Of a stretch of 20,818 bases of DNA, positions 7,010 to 13,533 are shown piece by piece. Origin of the DNA: an uncultured Blautia sp. (lineage in GTDB: Bacteria > Bacillota > Clostridia > Lachnospirales > Lachnospiraceae). Under the pieces are notes generated by a model. The model was given only the letters and a program-made list of their open reading frames with translations, had not been told where the DNA came from and searched no databases. Location: contig CALIZJ010000306.1 in assembly GCA_938028845.1 (NCBI GenBank), positions 1 through 20,818 of the forward strand, written 5' to 3'. Every line of letters starts with the position of its first letter. Position 1 is the first letter of the stretch. The translations under genes and the position numbers were made by a program.

Positions 7010-8401
7010 TTATCTGTGTAATTCTTCCCTGTCCTTTTCTAATTTCTTTTTCACCGTTTTTTTTCTCTGTTCCTCCTCTTTTGCCTCCACTCTGGCTTTA
7101 GGCAGGACTATATTCAGGAGAACTGCTATAAGCGTGGCAAGAACCACCGGTGATTTTCCGAAAATTGTAGTCACCCAGTCCGGAAATGTGGCAAGCGCCG
7201 CTGTCGCCTGGGATACTCCCATTCCAAGTGCTGCCGCAAGACCTACGATAGAAGAATTTCGGTAATCCATCTCTGCCGATGCCACAAGTTTCATTCCCGT
7301 CATGGCAATAGAAGCAAATACAGATACCGTGGCGCCGCCTAAAACACACTGAGGAATCGTCGTAAGAACGGCAGAAAACTTCGGCACGATGCCCGCCACT
7401 CCTAAGATAACCGCCGCAAGACCAAGCACCCATCGGTTAATTACTTTGGTTGTGGTCACAATTCCCACATTCTGGCTGTATGTAGCAGTAGGAAGGCCGC
7501 CTAACGCAGCTCCTATTATATTCGTGATTCCATATGCCACGATTCCATTCTGCAATTCCTCATCTTTAGGGGTACGGTCCATAGAGCCGATCGTAGTAGC
7601 TGAATAATCCCCAATGGCTTGAATGGAATTAATGGCAAACAAAATTCCTATAGCCACGCAGGCAGAGATCTCAAAGTGTATCCCAAAATGGAAAAGTTTT
7701 GGAAACTGTATCAGCCCAGCCTCTCCTACACTGGAAAAATCCACCATTCCAAAGGGTATGGCGATCACATAACCTACAATAATCCCGATCAGTATGGATG
7801 CCAGTTTCCAGATCCCCTTGCCAAAATGATTCAGGACCGTTACTACCGCAAGGGTCAAAAACGCGATCAGCCAGTTCTGCCAGGAACCATAATCTTCACT
7901 TCCAGTGCCTCCTGCCATATAATTAATAGCGGTAGGATACAAGGATAAACCGATAGTGAATACCACCGTTCCCGTGATCAGCGGCGGAAAGAAAACACGG
8001 ATCTGTTTGACCAAAAGTCCCATCACTATGGCAACTATTCCGCCTACCACCTGTGCGCCTAAGATCGTCGATACCCCGTATCCTTCAGCAATCGCCTGCA
8101 TACTGGGCACATAGGCAAAGCTTACTCCCATGATCACAGGCAGGCCGGAACCGATACGAAATTTGCCCTTTCCAATGGGAAATAACTGAATCAGTGTAGA
8201 AAGTGCCGCTACCACAAGCGCCGCCTGGATCAGGATGACCTGGTCGCTGTTGCTTAGTCCTCCTCCGCTGACCGCGCCGGACACGATGATCGCCGGGGTG
8301 ACACAGCCTACGATCATGGCTACCACATGCTGCAGAGCCAGTGGAAGCGCTTCCCCTATGCGGGGAATCCCATCCATTTCAAAAATGCTTCCTCTTTTCA
8401 T
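7010..8401 (-). CDS. NCS2-family nucleobase (xanthine/uracil-type) permease
   Basis: A 463-residue integral membrane transporter of the nucleobase:cation symporter-2 family, which imports purine or pyrimidine bases. About 14 hydrophobic segments are visible, and it starts with the family motif ALPLALQHVVAM (18-29). The two binding-site regions are SIQAIGDYSATT (259-270) and PTATYSQNVGIV (304-315). Q310 in the second matches xanthine/purine carriers, whereas uracil carriers have glutamate there. In the first, the position normally held by glutamate (E241 of UraA) is Q261. Both normally polar ligand positions are therefore glutamine, and the substrate is uncertain. The C terminus is highly charged. 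Start: the ATG follows GGGAGG at 5 nt; an ATG 16 codons upstream lacks a good site. It is preceded by a long structured leader and its own promoter. Confidence 0.92.
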   Translation of the reverse strand: MKRGSIFEMDGIPRIGEALPLALQHVVAMIVGCVTPAIIVSGAVSGGGLSNSDQVILIQAALVVAALSTLIQLFPIGKGKFRIGSGLPVIMGVSFAYVPSMQAIAEGYGVSTILGAQVVGGIVAIVMGLLVKQIRVFFPPLITGTVVFTIGLSLYPTAINYMAGGTGSEDYGSWQNWLIAFLTLAVVTVLNHFGKGIWKLASILIGIIVGYVIAIPFGMVDFSSVGEAGLIQFPKLFHFGIHFEISACVAIGILFAINSIQAIGDYSATTIGSMDRTPKDEELQNGIVAYGITNIIGAALGGLPTATYSQNVGIVTTTKVINRWVLGLAAVILGVAGIVPKFSAVLTTIPQCVLGGATVSVFASIAMTGMKLVASAEMDYRNSSIVGLAAALGMGVSQATAALATFPDWVTTIFGKSPVVLATLIAVLLNIVLPKARVEAKEEEQRKKTVKKKLEKDREELHR

Positions 8402-8632
8402 AAAAGCCTCCCAATTGTTTTTTCTCCAGCAGCCTCGTTTCCCTGCCATGAGCCCAAAACCCGCTCCCCTTTTCCGTAATATAACTGCTGTATATCTATC
8501 TGCGATATCCCCTGTATGCAGCCAGCATACCTGCTCTCTTTTTTGGCACCCCGTTACGCAAATAAAGAGACCCCTTGTAAAATCCCGTCTGATGCTTGCC
8601 GGCTATCCCTTAGCCCTACAGAGATATCAGGT
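8402..8632 (-). ncRNA. Structured 5' leader of the permease mRNA, candidate cis-regulatory RNA
   Basis: This fills the space between the predicted transcription start and the permease. A 12-bp stem, with one G-U pair and one bulge, joins 8617-8628 (GATATCTCTGTA in RNA sense) to 8504-8516 (TACAGGGGATATC). It starts almost at the 5' end of the transcript and encloses 100 nt. Inside are a GGCTA/TAGCC hairpin (8601-8615) and a TCTCTTT/AAAGAGA stem (8564-8570 with 8535-8541). A further hairpin, GTATGC-TGGCT-GCATAC (8514-8530), competes with the long stem for three bases. A 5'-terminal closing stem and mutually exclusive helices are typical of riboswitches. I cannot match it to the purine, PRPP or PyrR-type consensus. 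Its function as a regulator is inference. Confidence 0.5.
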
Positions 8633-8638
8633 AAATAC

Positions 8639-8667
8639 AGTATAGCAAAAATAGCTTACAAAAACAA
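8639..8667 (-). promoter_or_regulatory. Promoter of the permease leader
   Basis: TATACT at 8639-8644, preceded by TGC (an extended -10), lies 17 bp from TTGTTT at 8662-8667. Predicted transcription starts near 8632, giving a 5' leader of about 230 nt. No terminator separates this promoter from the upstream protease gene, so some read-through is possible. Confidence 0.65.
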
Positions 8668-8712
8668 TTAGGCGGTCAAATTTTTTTTGTAATTTAATAT
8701 GTTTTTCCCTTA

Positions 8713-10440
8713 TCAGGTCAGCAATTCAAAAGTATGATACAGATCAACTCTGCCATATCCCCATTCCGGATTTGGATAAACAACCCCTTCGTCTCTGCGG
8801 GCACCGCTTTGGAGATAATTTTTTACACTGTTTCCCGAAAAAAAAGGTTCATTTTCCCGAATGACTGCCCATTCAAACATAAGCGCCGCAATCCCGGCCG
8901 TTGCCGCCGCCGCGAGACTGCTTCCCGAAGCCTCCCCGAAACCTCCCTTTAGGAGCGGAACACGGATTCCCACCCCCGGCGCCGCAAAGTTAGGCTTCAC
9001 ACTTCCGATGGGAGTAAAGCCTCTGCTTGCTTCAAGAAAAAGACTGTTATCCCGGTACTGGTATGCAGTAACAGTCATACATTCCAGAGAATCCCCGGGA
9101 GAAGTCACCGTATAATAAGGGGATGATTGGAGAAAATACGTTCCTTCCGGCAGCAGACCTTTTACCGGCAGCCAGATATGGAATCTGGAACCCTCCCTGT
9201 TTCCCCCTCTTACTTTTATCCTCCACAATCCTGCAGCCGGATGTAAAAAGCGAAAAAAAACAAGAGAATTCCCTGACTGCCTCTCGATGGCAATGTAATT
9301 CACCAGGATCTTTGTTTCAACAAAAACAAAGGATAATTCCTGTTCGGCCGCTTTCACCGCTGTACTTACTTCAAGGTTTTCTCCTGTAGGAGACTGTATG
9401 GTAATCTGATAACTTTCAGGAGGTTCTCCCCATAGTTCCATGGTAAATCCCCTTGTATCCTCCCCGATCCGCAGTTCCGCCGTCACCTCACCTGCTCCTT
9501 TTTCAATATTGCCCTCAAAATGATGGCGTGCCATTCCTTCATTTCCCGCTGCAATAGAAATGGAATTTTGTGAAAAACTGGCTGTACTGCTTGCAAACTG
9601 GCTTAAAGGGCTGTACCCTAAATGAGCGCCCTGGCTTGTTCCCAGTCCTAAACAGACAGAAAGAGGCATACGATACTCCTTTGCCTGTTCCATGGCAAAG
9701 GAAAGCGCCAGCATAATATCATCCTCCTGGAAAATTTCTGCATTTGAGGGAAGCAGATAAAAATCTCTCAGGTAATTCTTTGCCTGCTTTAACTTGACGA
9801 CAATGAGAGATGCTTCCGGGGCAGCCCCGGAAAAGTCTTCCTCCTCCACTCTGCTCCCTGCAGCCACACCTGCCACCATAGTCCCATGCCCGTTGGTATC
9901 CATAGAAGGCACAACAGACAGAGGATCCTCAGAGGAAAGCGCCTCGTCTATCTCTTTTTTGGTAAACACCCGTCCAAAAGGCACCCCTTCATTTCCTTTT
10001 CCCGGGATCGTCTGATCCCATAAACACAGAACCCTGCTTCCATTTCCGTCCTGAAATACCGGGTTGGTGTAATCAATCCCCGAATCGATCACAGCCACCA
10101 CCGTTCCCTTTCCCCGCAGCCTTAAATAAGGGTGCTCATGAAGCCTGGTAACTCCGGAAGCATTCAGGGCTTCTGTATCCATATAGGTATAACATTTTGG
10201 TATTGAATTGTAGGAATAGCTGGTAAGCTCCAGCCCGTTTCCGTTTTCCAGAGGCGTGTATACAATGGCAAAATAGTCGTTGATCACCTGAAACAGACTG
10301 TCTGAGGTATATATCCCCGTTCCATATACATTCTGGTTATATTTTACAATAAAACTCTGATATCTTTCATCCTGGGCAGGGGCAAGCTCTTCCTCCTGCA
10401 TCCTAAGACAGCACGTCTCATAATCCTCTTCTCTAAACAT
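8713..10440 (-). CDS. Subtilisin-like serine protease (S8, Csp-like, no signal peptide)
   Basis: A 575-residue S8-family protease resembling the Csp-type subtilases of clostridia. The triad is intact: D119 in VAVIDSGID, H185 in DTNGHGTMVAG and S508 in GSSLAAAATAG. The oxyanion asparagine is in SIAAGNEGMA. The serine motif is GSSLA, where classical subtilisins have GTSMA. A beta-rich insertion of about 150 residues separates the asparagine and serine regions, as in Csp proteins. There is no signal peptide and only a short N-terminal extension before the catalytic domain, so it may work inside the cell or the forespore. Start: an ATG 9 nt after AAAGG was chosen. The frame also opens upstream with TTG at 10506 inside lgt and ATG at 10449, both poorly supplied with ribosome binding sites. 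It follows lgt by 34 nt. Confidence 0.85.
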   Translation of the reverse strand: MFREEDYETCCLRMQEEELAPAQDERYQSFIVKYNQNVYGTGIYTSDSLFQVINDYFAIVYTPLENGNGLELTSYSYNSIPKCYTYMDTEALNASGVTRLHEHPYLRLRGKGTVVAVIDSGIDYTNPVFQDGNGSRVLCLWDQTIPGKGNEGVPFGRVFTKKEIDEALSSEDPLSVVPSMDTNGHGTMVAGVAAGSRVEEEDFSGAAPEASLIVVKLKQAKNYLRDFYLLPSNAEIFQEDDIMLALSFAMEQAKEYRMPLSVCLGLGTSQGAHLGYSPLSQFASSTASFSQNSISIAAGNEGMARHHFEGNIEKGAGEVTAELRIGEDTRGFTMELWGEPPESYQITIQSPTGENLEVSTAVKAAEQELSFVFVETKILVNYIAIERQSGNSLVFFRFLHPAAGLWRIKVRGGNREGSRFHIWLPVKGLLPEGTYFLQSSPYYTVTSPGDSLECMTVTAYQYRDNSLFLEASRGFTPIGSVKPNFAAPGVGIRVPLLKGGFGEASGSSLAAAATAGIAALMFEWAVIRENEPFFSGNSVKNYLQSGARRDEGVVYPNPEWGYGRVDLYHTFELLT

Positions 10441-10474
10441 CAGCCGCATCCTTTCGGAAATAGTCTTTACAAGA

Positions 10475-11245
10475 CTATGCCTCTTTCTGCTTTTTATTCC
10501 TTCCAAGAACCCAAAGCAGCATCACAAGCCCTCCTATTCCGGTAAAAATGCTGATAAACTGAGAGGTAGACAAAATCCCCACACTGCCCCTTATAAGGTC
10601 TCCCCGGAAAAATTCCAGGATAAAGCGGCCTGCGCTGTAAAATAAAAGATAACAGGCGGCAACCTCTCCATCTGCCTTTTTCCTCCTTGCAATAAAAAGC
10701 AGGATGCCGAAATGCAGAAAATCCAGCAGGCTTGCATAAATCTGTGTGGGGATCAGAGTCACCCCGTTCGGTGCAAAATCAGAATTCTGAAAAGTGATGG
10801 ATAAAAAAGAGTCCGTTTCTTTCCCATAGCAGCATCCAGCCAAAAGACATCCAATCCGCCCGATTCCCTGGGCAAGCGCTATGGACGGCATAACCAGATC
10901 AAAAAACTGTAAAAAAACAAGTTTTTTGATTCTGCAGTATATATATCCTGTAAGAATCCCTCCCAGAATTCCTCCATATACCACAAAACCATCCCCAAAT
11001 GTGCGGATGGCAAAGCCCGGGTCCGCAAGAAGTCTCTTCCACTCTGTGATCCAAAATAAAAGTTTCGCTCCAGCAAGCCCTCCGATCACACACCAGATCA
11101 CCAGAAAGAACACATGCTCATAGGGCAGCTTCTGCTTCCTTGCCCGATACTCAGCTGTAAGATAAGCAGCAAGGACTCCCAGAGCGATCATTGTCCCATA
11201 TCCATATACAGTAAAAGGGCCTATGGTAAACAACTCATTTTTCAT
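10475..11245 (-). CDS. lgt: Prolipoprotein diacylglyceryl transferase
   Basis: A 256-residue polytopic membrane enzyme that transfers diacylglycerol from phosphatidylglycerol to the lipobox cysteine of prolipoproteins, the first step of lipoprotein maturation. Seven hydrophobic segments are visible. The Lgt signature appears as AQGIGRIGCLLAGCCYG (125-141, with conserved R130). This Firmicutes variant has CLLAGCCYG where E. coli has a GNFIN-type sequence. The essential arginine/glutamate motif appears as RFILEFFRGD (207-216). The start ATG lies 10 nt after GGAGG and overlaps the end of the arginase-fold gene by 11 nt, so translation of the two is coupled. Sharing an operon with an arginase-fold protein and a subtilase is not a standard lgt context. 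Confidence 0.95.
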   Translation of the reverse strand: MKNELFTIGPFTVYGYGTMIALGVLAAYLTAEYRARKQKLPYEHVFFLVIWCVIGGLAGAKLLFWITEWKRLLADPGFAIRTFGDGFVVYGGILGGILTGYIYCRIKKLVFLQFFDLVMPSIALAQGIGRIGCLLAGCCYGKETDSFLSITFQNSDFAPNGVTLIPTQIYASLLDFLHFGILLFIARRKKADGEVAACYLLFYSAGRFILEFFRGDLIRGSVGILSTSQFISIFTGIGGLVMLLWVLGRNKKQKEA

Positions 11246-12020
11246 CTTTCTCCCGCCTCCTTAACAGCTTTAAAAGAGCCTCGTTTGCCCGGTCATTTTT
11301 CTCATTTCCTTCCGGGAAGGCCGGATCACACTCTCCGCAGATATCCACACCCAGAAGGATTCCTTTTTCTTCCTCCGCCCGGTCCAGCAGGATCTTAAGA
11401 CCGTTTAATAGAGCCTGAAGTCTCATATCCCCCTGGCTCCAGGTGGCAGAGGCGTCCTCTTTACAGAGGATATCCTTATCTATGGAAATGTATAAAGGAA
11501 GTTCTAAAGGAAGTCTGCGCAAAAAATCATATAGATTTTCTCCGGAATCTGCCTGCAGCTCTTCTTTTGCGTAAAACCGCACTTTCTCCTGATAGGAAGG
11601 TTCCACTTCGGCAAAGTCCTCTTTGGACGGACCTATAAGCACCACTTCTTTAAGAAAAGGAAGCTCGCGAAGACTATCTGCCGCCCACCCGCCGCAGGAT
11701 AAAATCCCTCCGAATGCCGGGGGCTGCATATCCGTATGATTGTCAAATAAAAGAAGCCGGAATGGCTCTTGTATCTTCTCAAGCCAGATCCGGCTCATAT
11801 AATGATAATTCCCGGAATCAATGAAATGAATCCCCTGTGCCGGAAATTTTTCTATTTTTTCGCGAAGAACAGCCATCGCCTCTCCATCGCAGTAGCAGTT
11901 GCTTCCGGGAAGTCCCTGTACCTCCACCCAGTGTGCTTCTTTTCCCTCGTGGAAGCGTTCCTGCCTGTAAATTCCGGAAAAATCCATAATCACAATTCCA
12001 TCATTTTTCTCTAGAGCCAT
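11235..12020 (-). CDS. Arginase/agmatinase-fold hydrolase of unknown substrate
   Basis: A 261-residue protein of the ureohydrolase superfamily (binuclear Mn enzymes that hydrolyse guanidino or formimino groups). All six expected metal ligands are visible: H73 in SGNYHYMS, D93, H95 and D97 in FDNHTDMQ, and D181 and D183 in SIDKDIL. A late glutamate is in GVDICGE (E230). The first ligand motif is G-N-Y-H, where true arginases have G-G-D-H, and the protein is about 40 residues shorter than typical arginases, so it need not act on arginine or agmatine. Start: the ATG at 12020 has only AAGG just upstream. A second ATG eleven codons in (IMDFSGIY) is possible. It leads the tight run with lgt and the subtilase and follows a terminator, so it should have its own promoter. 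Confidence 0.85.
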   Translation of the reverse strand: MALEKNDGIVIMDFSGIYRQERFHEGKEAHWVEVQGLPGSNCYCDGEAMAVLREKIEKFPAQGIHFIDSGNYHYMSRIWLEKIQEPFRLLLFDNHTDMQPPAFGGILSCGGWAADSLRELPFLKEVVLIGPSKEDFAEVEPSYQEKVRFYAKEELQADSGENLYDFLRRLPLELPLYISIDKDILCKEDASATWSQGDMRLQALLNGLKILLDRAEEEKGILLGVDICGECDPAFPEGNEKNDRANEALLKLLRRREKDEK

Positions 12021-12072
12021 GGCCTTATCTTATCATGTCCCTTCCCATTATGCAACTTGATGGTTGGCAAAC

Positions 12073-12084
12073 TAAGACGTCTTA
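12073..12084. promoter_or_regulatory. Perfect 12-bp palindrome upstream of the arginase-fold operon
   Basis: TAAGACGTCTTA lies 53 nt before the arginase-fold ATG, in the only non-coding space upstream of that operon. Its position and symmetry suit a dimeric repressor or activator. No regulator for this operon is encoded in the window. A clear sigma-A promoter could not be placed with confidence beside it. Confidence 0.35.
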
Positions 12085-12141
12085 TATTATTTATAACGGA
12101 ACAAAAAGAAAAAAGGATTCTCCTTTTAAAAAATATCAATT

Positions 12142-12172
12142 AAAAAACGCCGGAAAAAATCCAGCGTTTTTT
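12142..12172 (-). terminator. Intrinsic terminator of the PTS/hydrolase operon
   Basis: A 13-bp stem with one mismatch (AAAAAACGCCGGA / TCCAGCGTTTTTT) around a 5-nt loop. On the minus strand it runs into six T and further T-rich sequence. It lies 50 nt after the DUF4038 hydrolase stop and separates that operon from the arginase-fold gene. Confidence 0.85.
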
Positions 12173-12222
12173 GCCTGTTTATTCTGTTTCAGAAAATTTC
12201 CTGACCTCAATAAGGGCGCCGT

Positions 12223-13494
12223 TTATTCTATAACGAGCACTGCATCCCGGTAAAACGGATGCATTTCCACCACTGTATACCCGCTTTGTACCTGACAGTC
12301 CACCCATGCAGTCCTTCCCGTATCCAGGTCAAATGCCCTTACTTTACAGTCAGGAAGCTCTTTTTTTATTTTTACTCTGGTGCTGTGGGGAAGGTAGAGA
12401 AGCAGCGTCCCCTCTGCCGTCCCTGCCATGCGGATCTCCTCTCCATTATTTTCCAGCAGCTCGTTGGCGGGAACCAGCTCCTGTATATTACGTTCCTCTA
12501 AGAAGCTGCGGATAAATCCATAATCCCAGGCTCCTGGAAAGGCAAGTGCCTCCTCCCAGGGAAACGGCGCGTCAAACCCTTCTCCTAAAATCGGATTTTT
12601 GGGCTTATTTACCTTCTGCCAGTTCCAGACGCCGTGAGCGCCGTAGGTCACACCTGCGCAGGCTCCGGAAAGAAGGCTGCTCCATGCAGCCCTGCGGATA
12701 TCTTCATCCTGGAACCTGCCGTAAACTTTCCTGCTGTACCCCATTTGTTCATAGCACGGTTCTGCATTAACCATGGGTTTTTTCGGATATTTCTTTAAAA
12801 AGCTAAGAGGAAGTCTGTATGCCATGTCCTGTCCAGCCTTATTGTGCCCGGACTGAAACATATAAAAATCCATCTTATCTAAAAATTCTTCCGGAATCAC
12901 GTCATAGCCCCGTTTTATATGCATGGTTTTCAGGGTATCCGGACTCTGCTCACACAAAATGTCCAAAGCTGTTTTATAATAAGAAACCGCCTCCGGTGAA
13001 TCAAAATCCGTATCTCCGCTTACAACATAGATTGGCTGAAATTCATCAAATTCCTTTCGTATCCGTTCTGTGTATTCTTTAATAAACGTCTTCGGCATAA
13101 TATTGATATCGCACATCCTGCTTCCCCAGGTGCCGGGTACGAAATTCAGCCAAAGCACCACCAACGCAAGCTGAAATCCTTTTTCCACAGCCATGCGGCA
13201 CATTTTTCTGGCATTTTCATAATAGGCATCATTCCACCGTGTAAAATCAAACTTCTGCCCGTCTTCCGTGGCAAAAGGATAAAATCCTGTATCCGCCATA
13301 CATCTGTCCCACTGGGGCATGGTATTTATCTGCAGGACTGTAAATCCCTGTTCCTTACGCCGTCTTAAATAATACTCCCATTCTTCCATTGTAATATTGG
13401 TAAAGGCACTCCATATGGTGTCTCCCAGATAGAAGAACGGCTTTCCGTCCAAAAGAAAATTGCTTTTATTTTTATCTACTTCCAGTCTTCCCAC
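12223..13494 (-). CDS. DUF4038 / GH140-like glycoside hydrolase (apiosidase-like)
   Basis: A 423-residue protein with a (beta/alpha)8 barrel of the DUF4038 type, related to the GH140 endo-apiosidases that act on plant rhamnogalacturonan II. N-terminal family features are DGKPFFYLGDTIWSAF (16-31). Candidate catalytic residues are D161 in VVSGDTDFD and E245 in MVNAEPCYE, matching the Asp/Glu pair of the family. The GVTYGAHGVWNW block lies before a small C-terminal beta domain at about residues 340-423. No signal peptide is present, unlike the secreted Bacteroides enzymes, so it acts in the cytoplasm. Translation starts at GTG, 8 nt after GGGAGG. It begins 39 nt after the PTS gene and ends the operon. 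Its substrate is probably whatever that PTS imports, possibly a phosphorylated glycoside; this is inference. Confidence 0.85.
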   Translation of the reverse strand: MGRLEVDKNKSNFLLDGKPFFYLGDTIWSAFTNITMEEWEYYLRRRKEQGFTVLQINTMPQWDRCMADTGFYPFATEDGQKFDFTRWNDAYYENARKMCRMAVEKGFQLALVVLWLNFVPGTWGSRMCDINIMPKTFIKEYTERIRKEFDEFQPIYVVSGDTDFDSPEAVSYYKTALDILCEQSPDTLKTMHIKRGYDVIPEEFLDKMDFYMFQSGHNKAGQDMAYRLPLSFLKKYPKKPMVNAEPCYEQMGYSRKVYGRFQDEDIRRAAWSSLLSGACAGVTYGAHGVWNWQKVNKPKNPILGEGFDAPFPWEEALAFPGAWDYGFIRSFLEERNIQELVPANELLENNGEEIRMAGTAEGTLLLYLPHSTRVKIKKELPDCKVRAFDLDTGRTAWVDCQVQSGYTVVEMHPFYRDAVLVIE

Positions 13495-13533
13495 CTGGTC
13501 TTCCTCCCATTGCTTTCCATTTTTTAGGCTGCT

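Noticed and set aside
8402..8632. Purine or TPP riboswitch before the permease
   Set aside because: The purine aptamer three-way junction bases are not found. A GGGGTGCC string recalls the TPP aptamer, but the companion CTGAGA and CCTGATCTGG segments are missing.
8235..8645. Plus-strand open frame across the permease start and its leader
   Set aside because: It overlaps the permease N terminus, promoter and foldable leader, has no ribosome binding site and no recognisable product.
10441..10506. Longer N terminus for the subtilase starting at TTG within lgt
   Set aside because: No Shine-Dalgarno sequence precedes that TTG, and the extra 22 residues are basic and unlike the start of related proteases. 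The ATG at 10440 has AAAGG at 9 nt.
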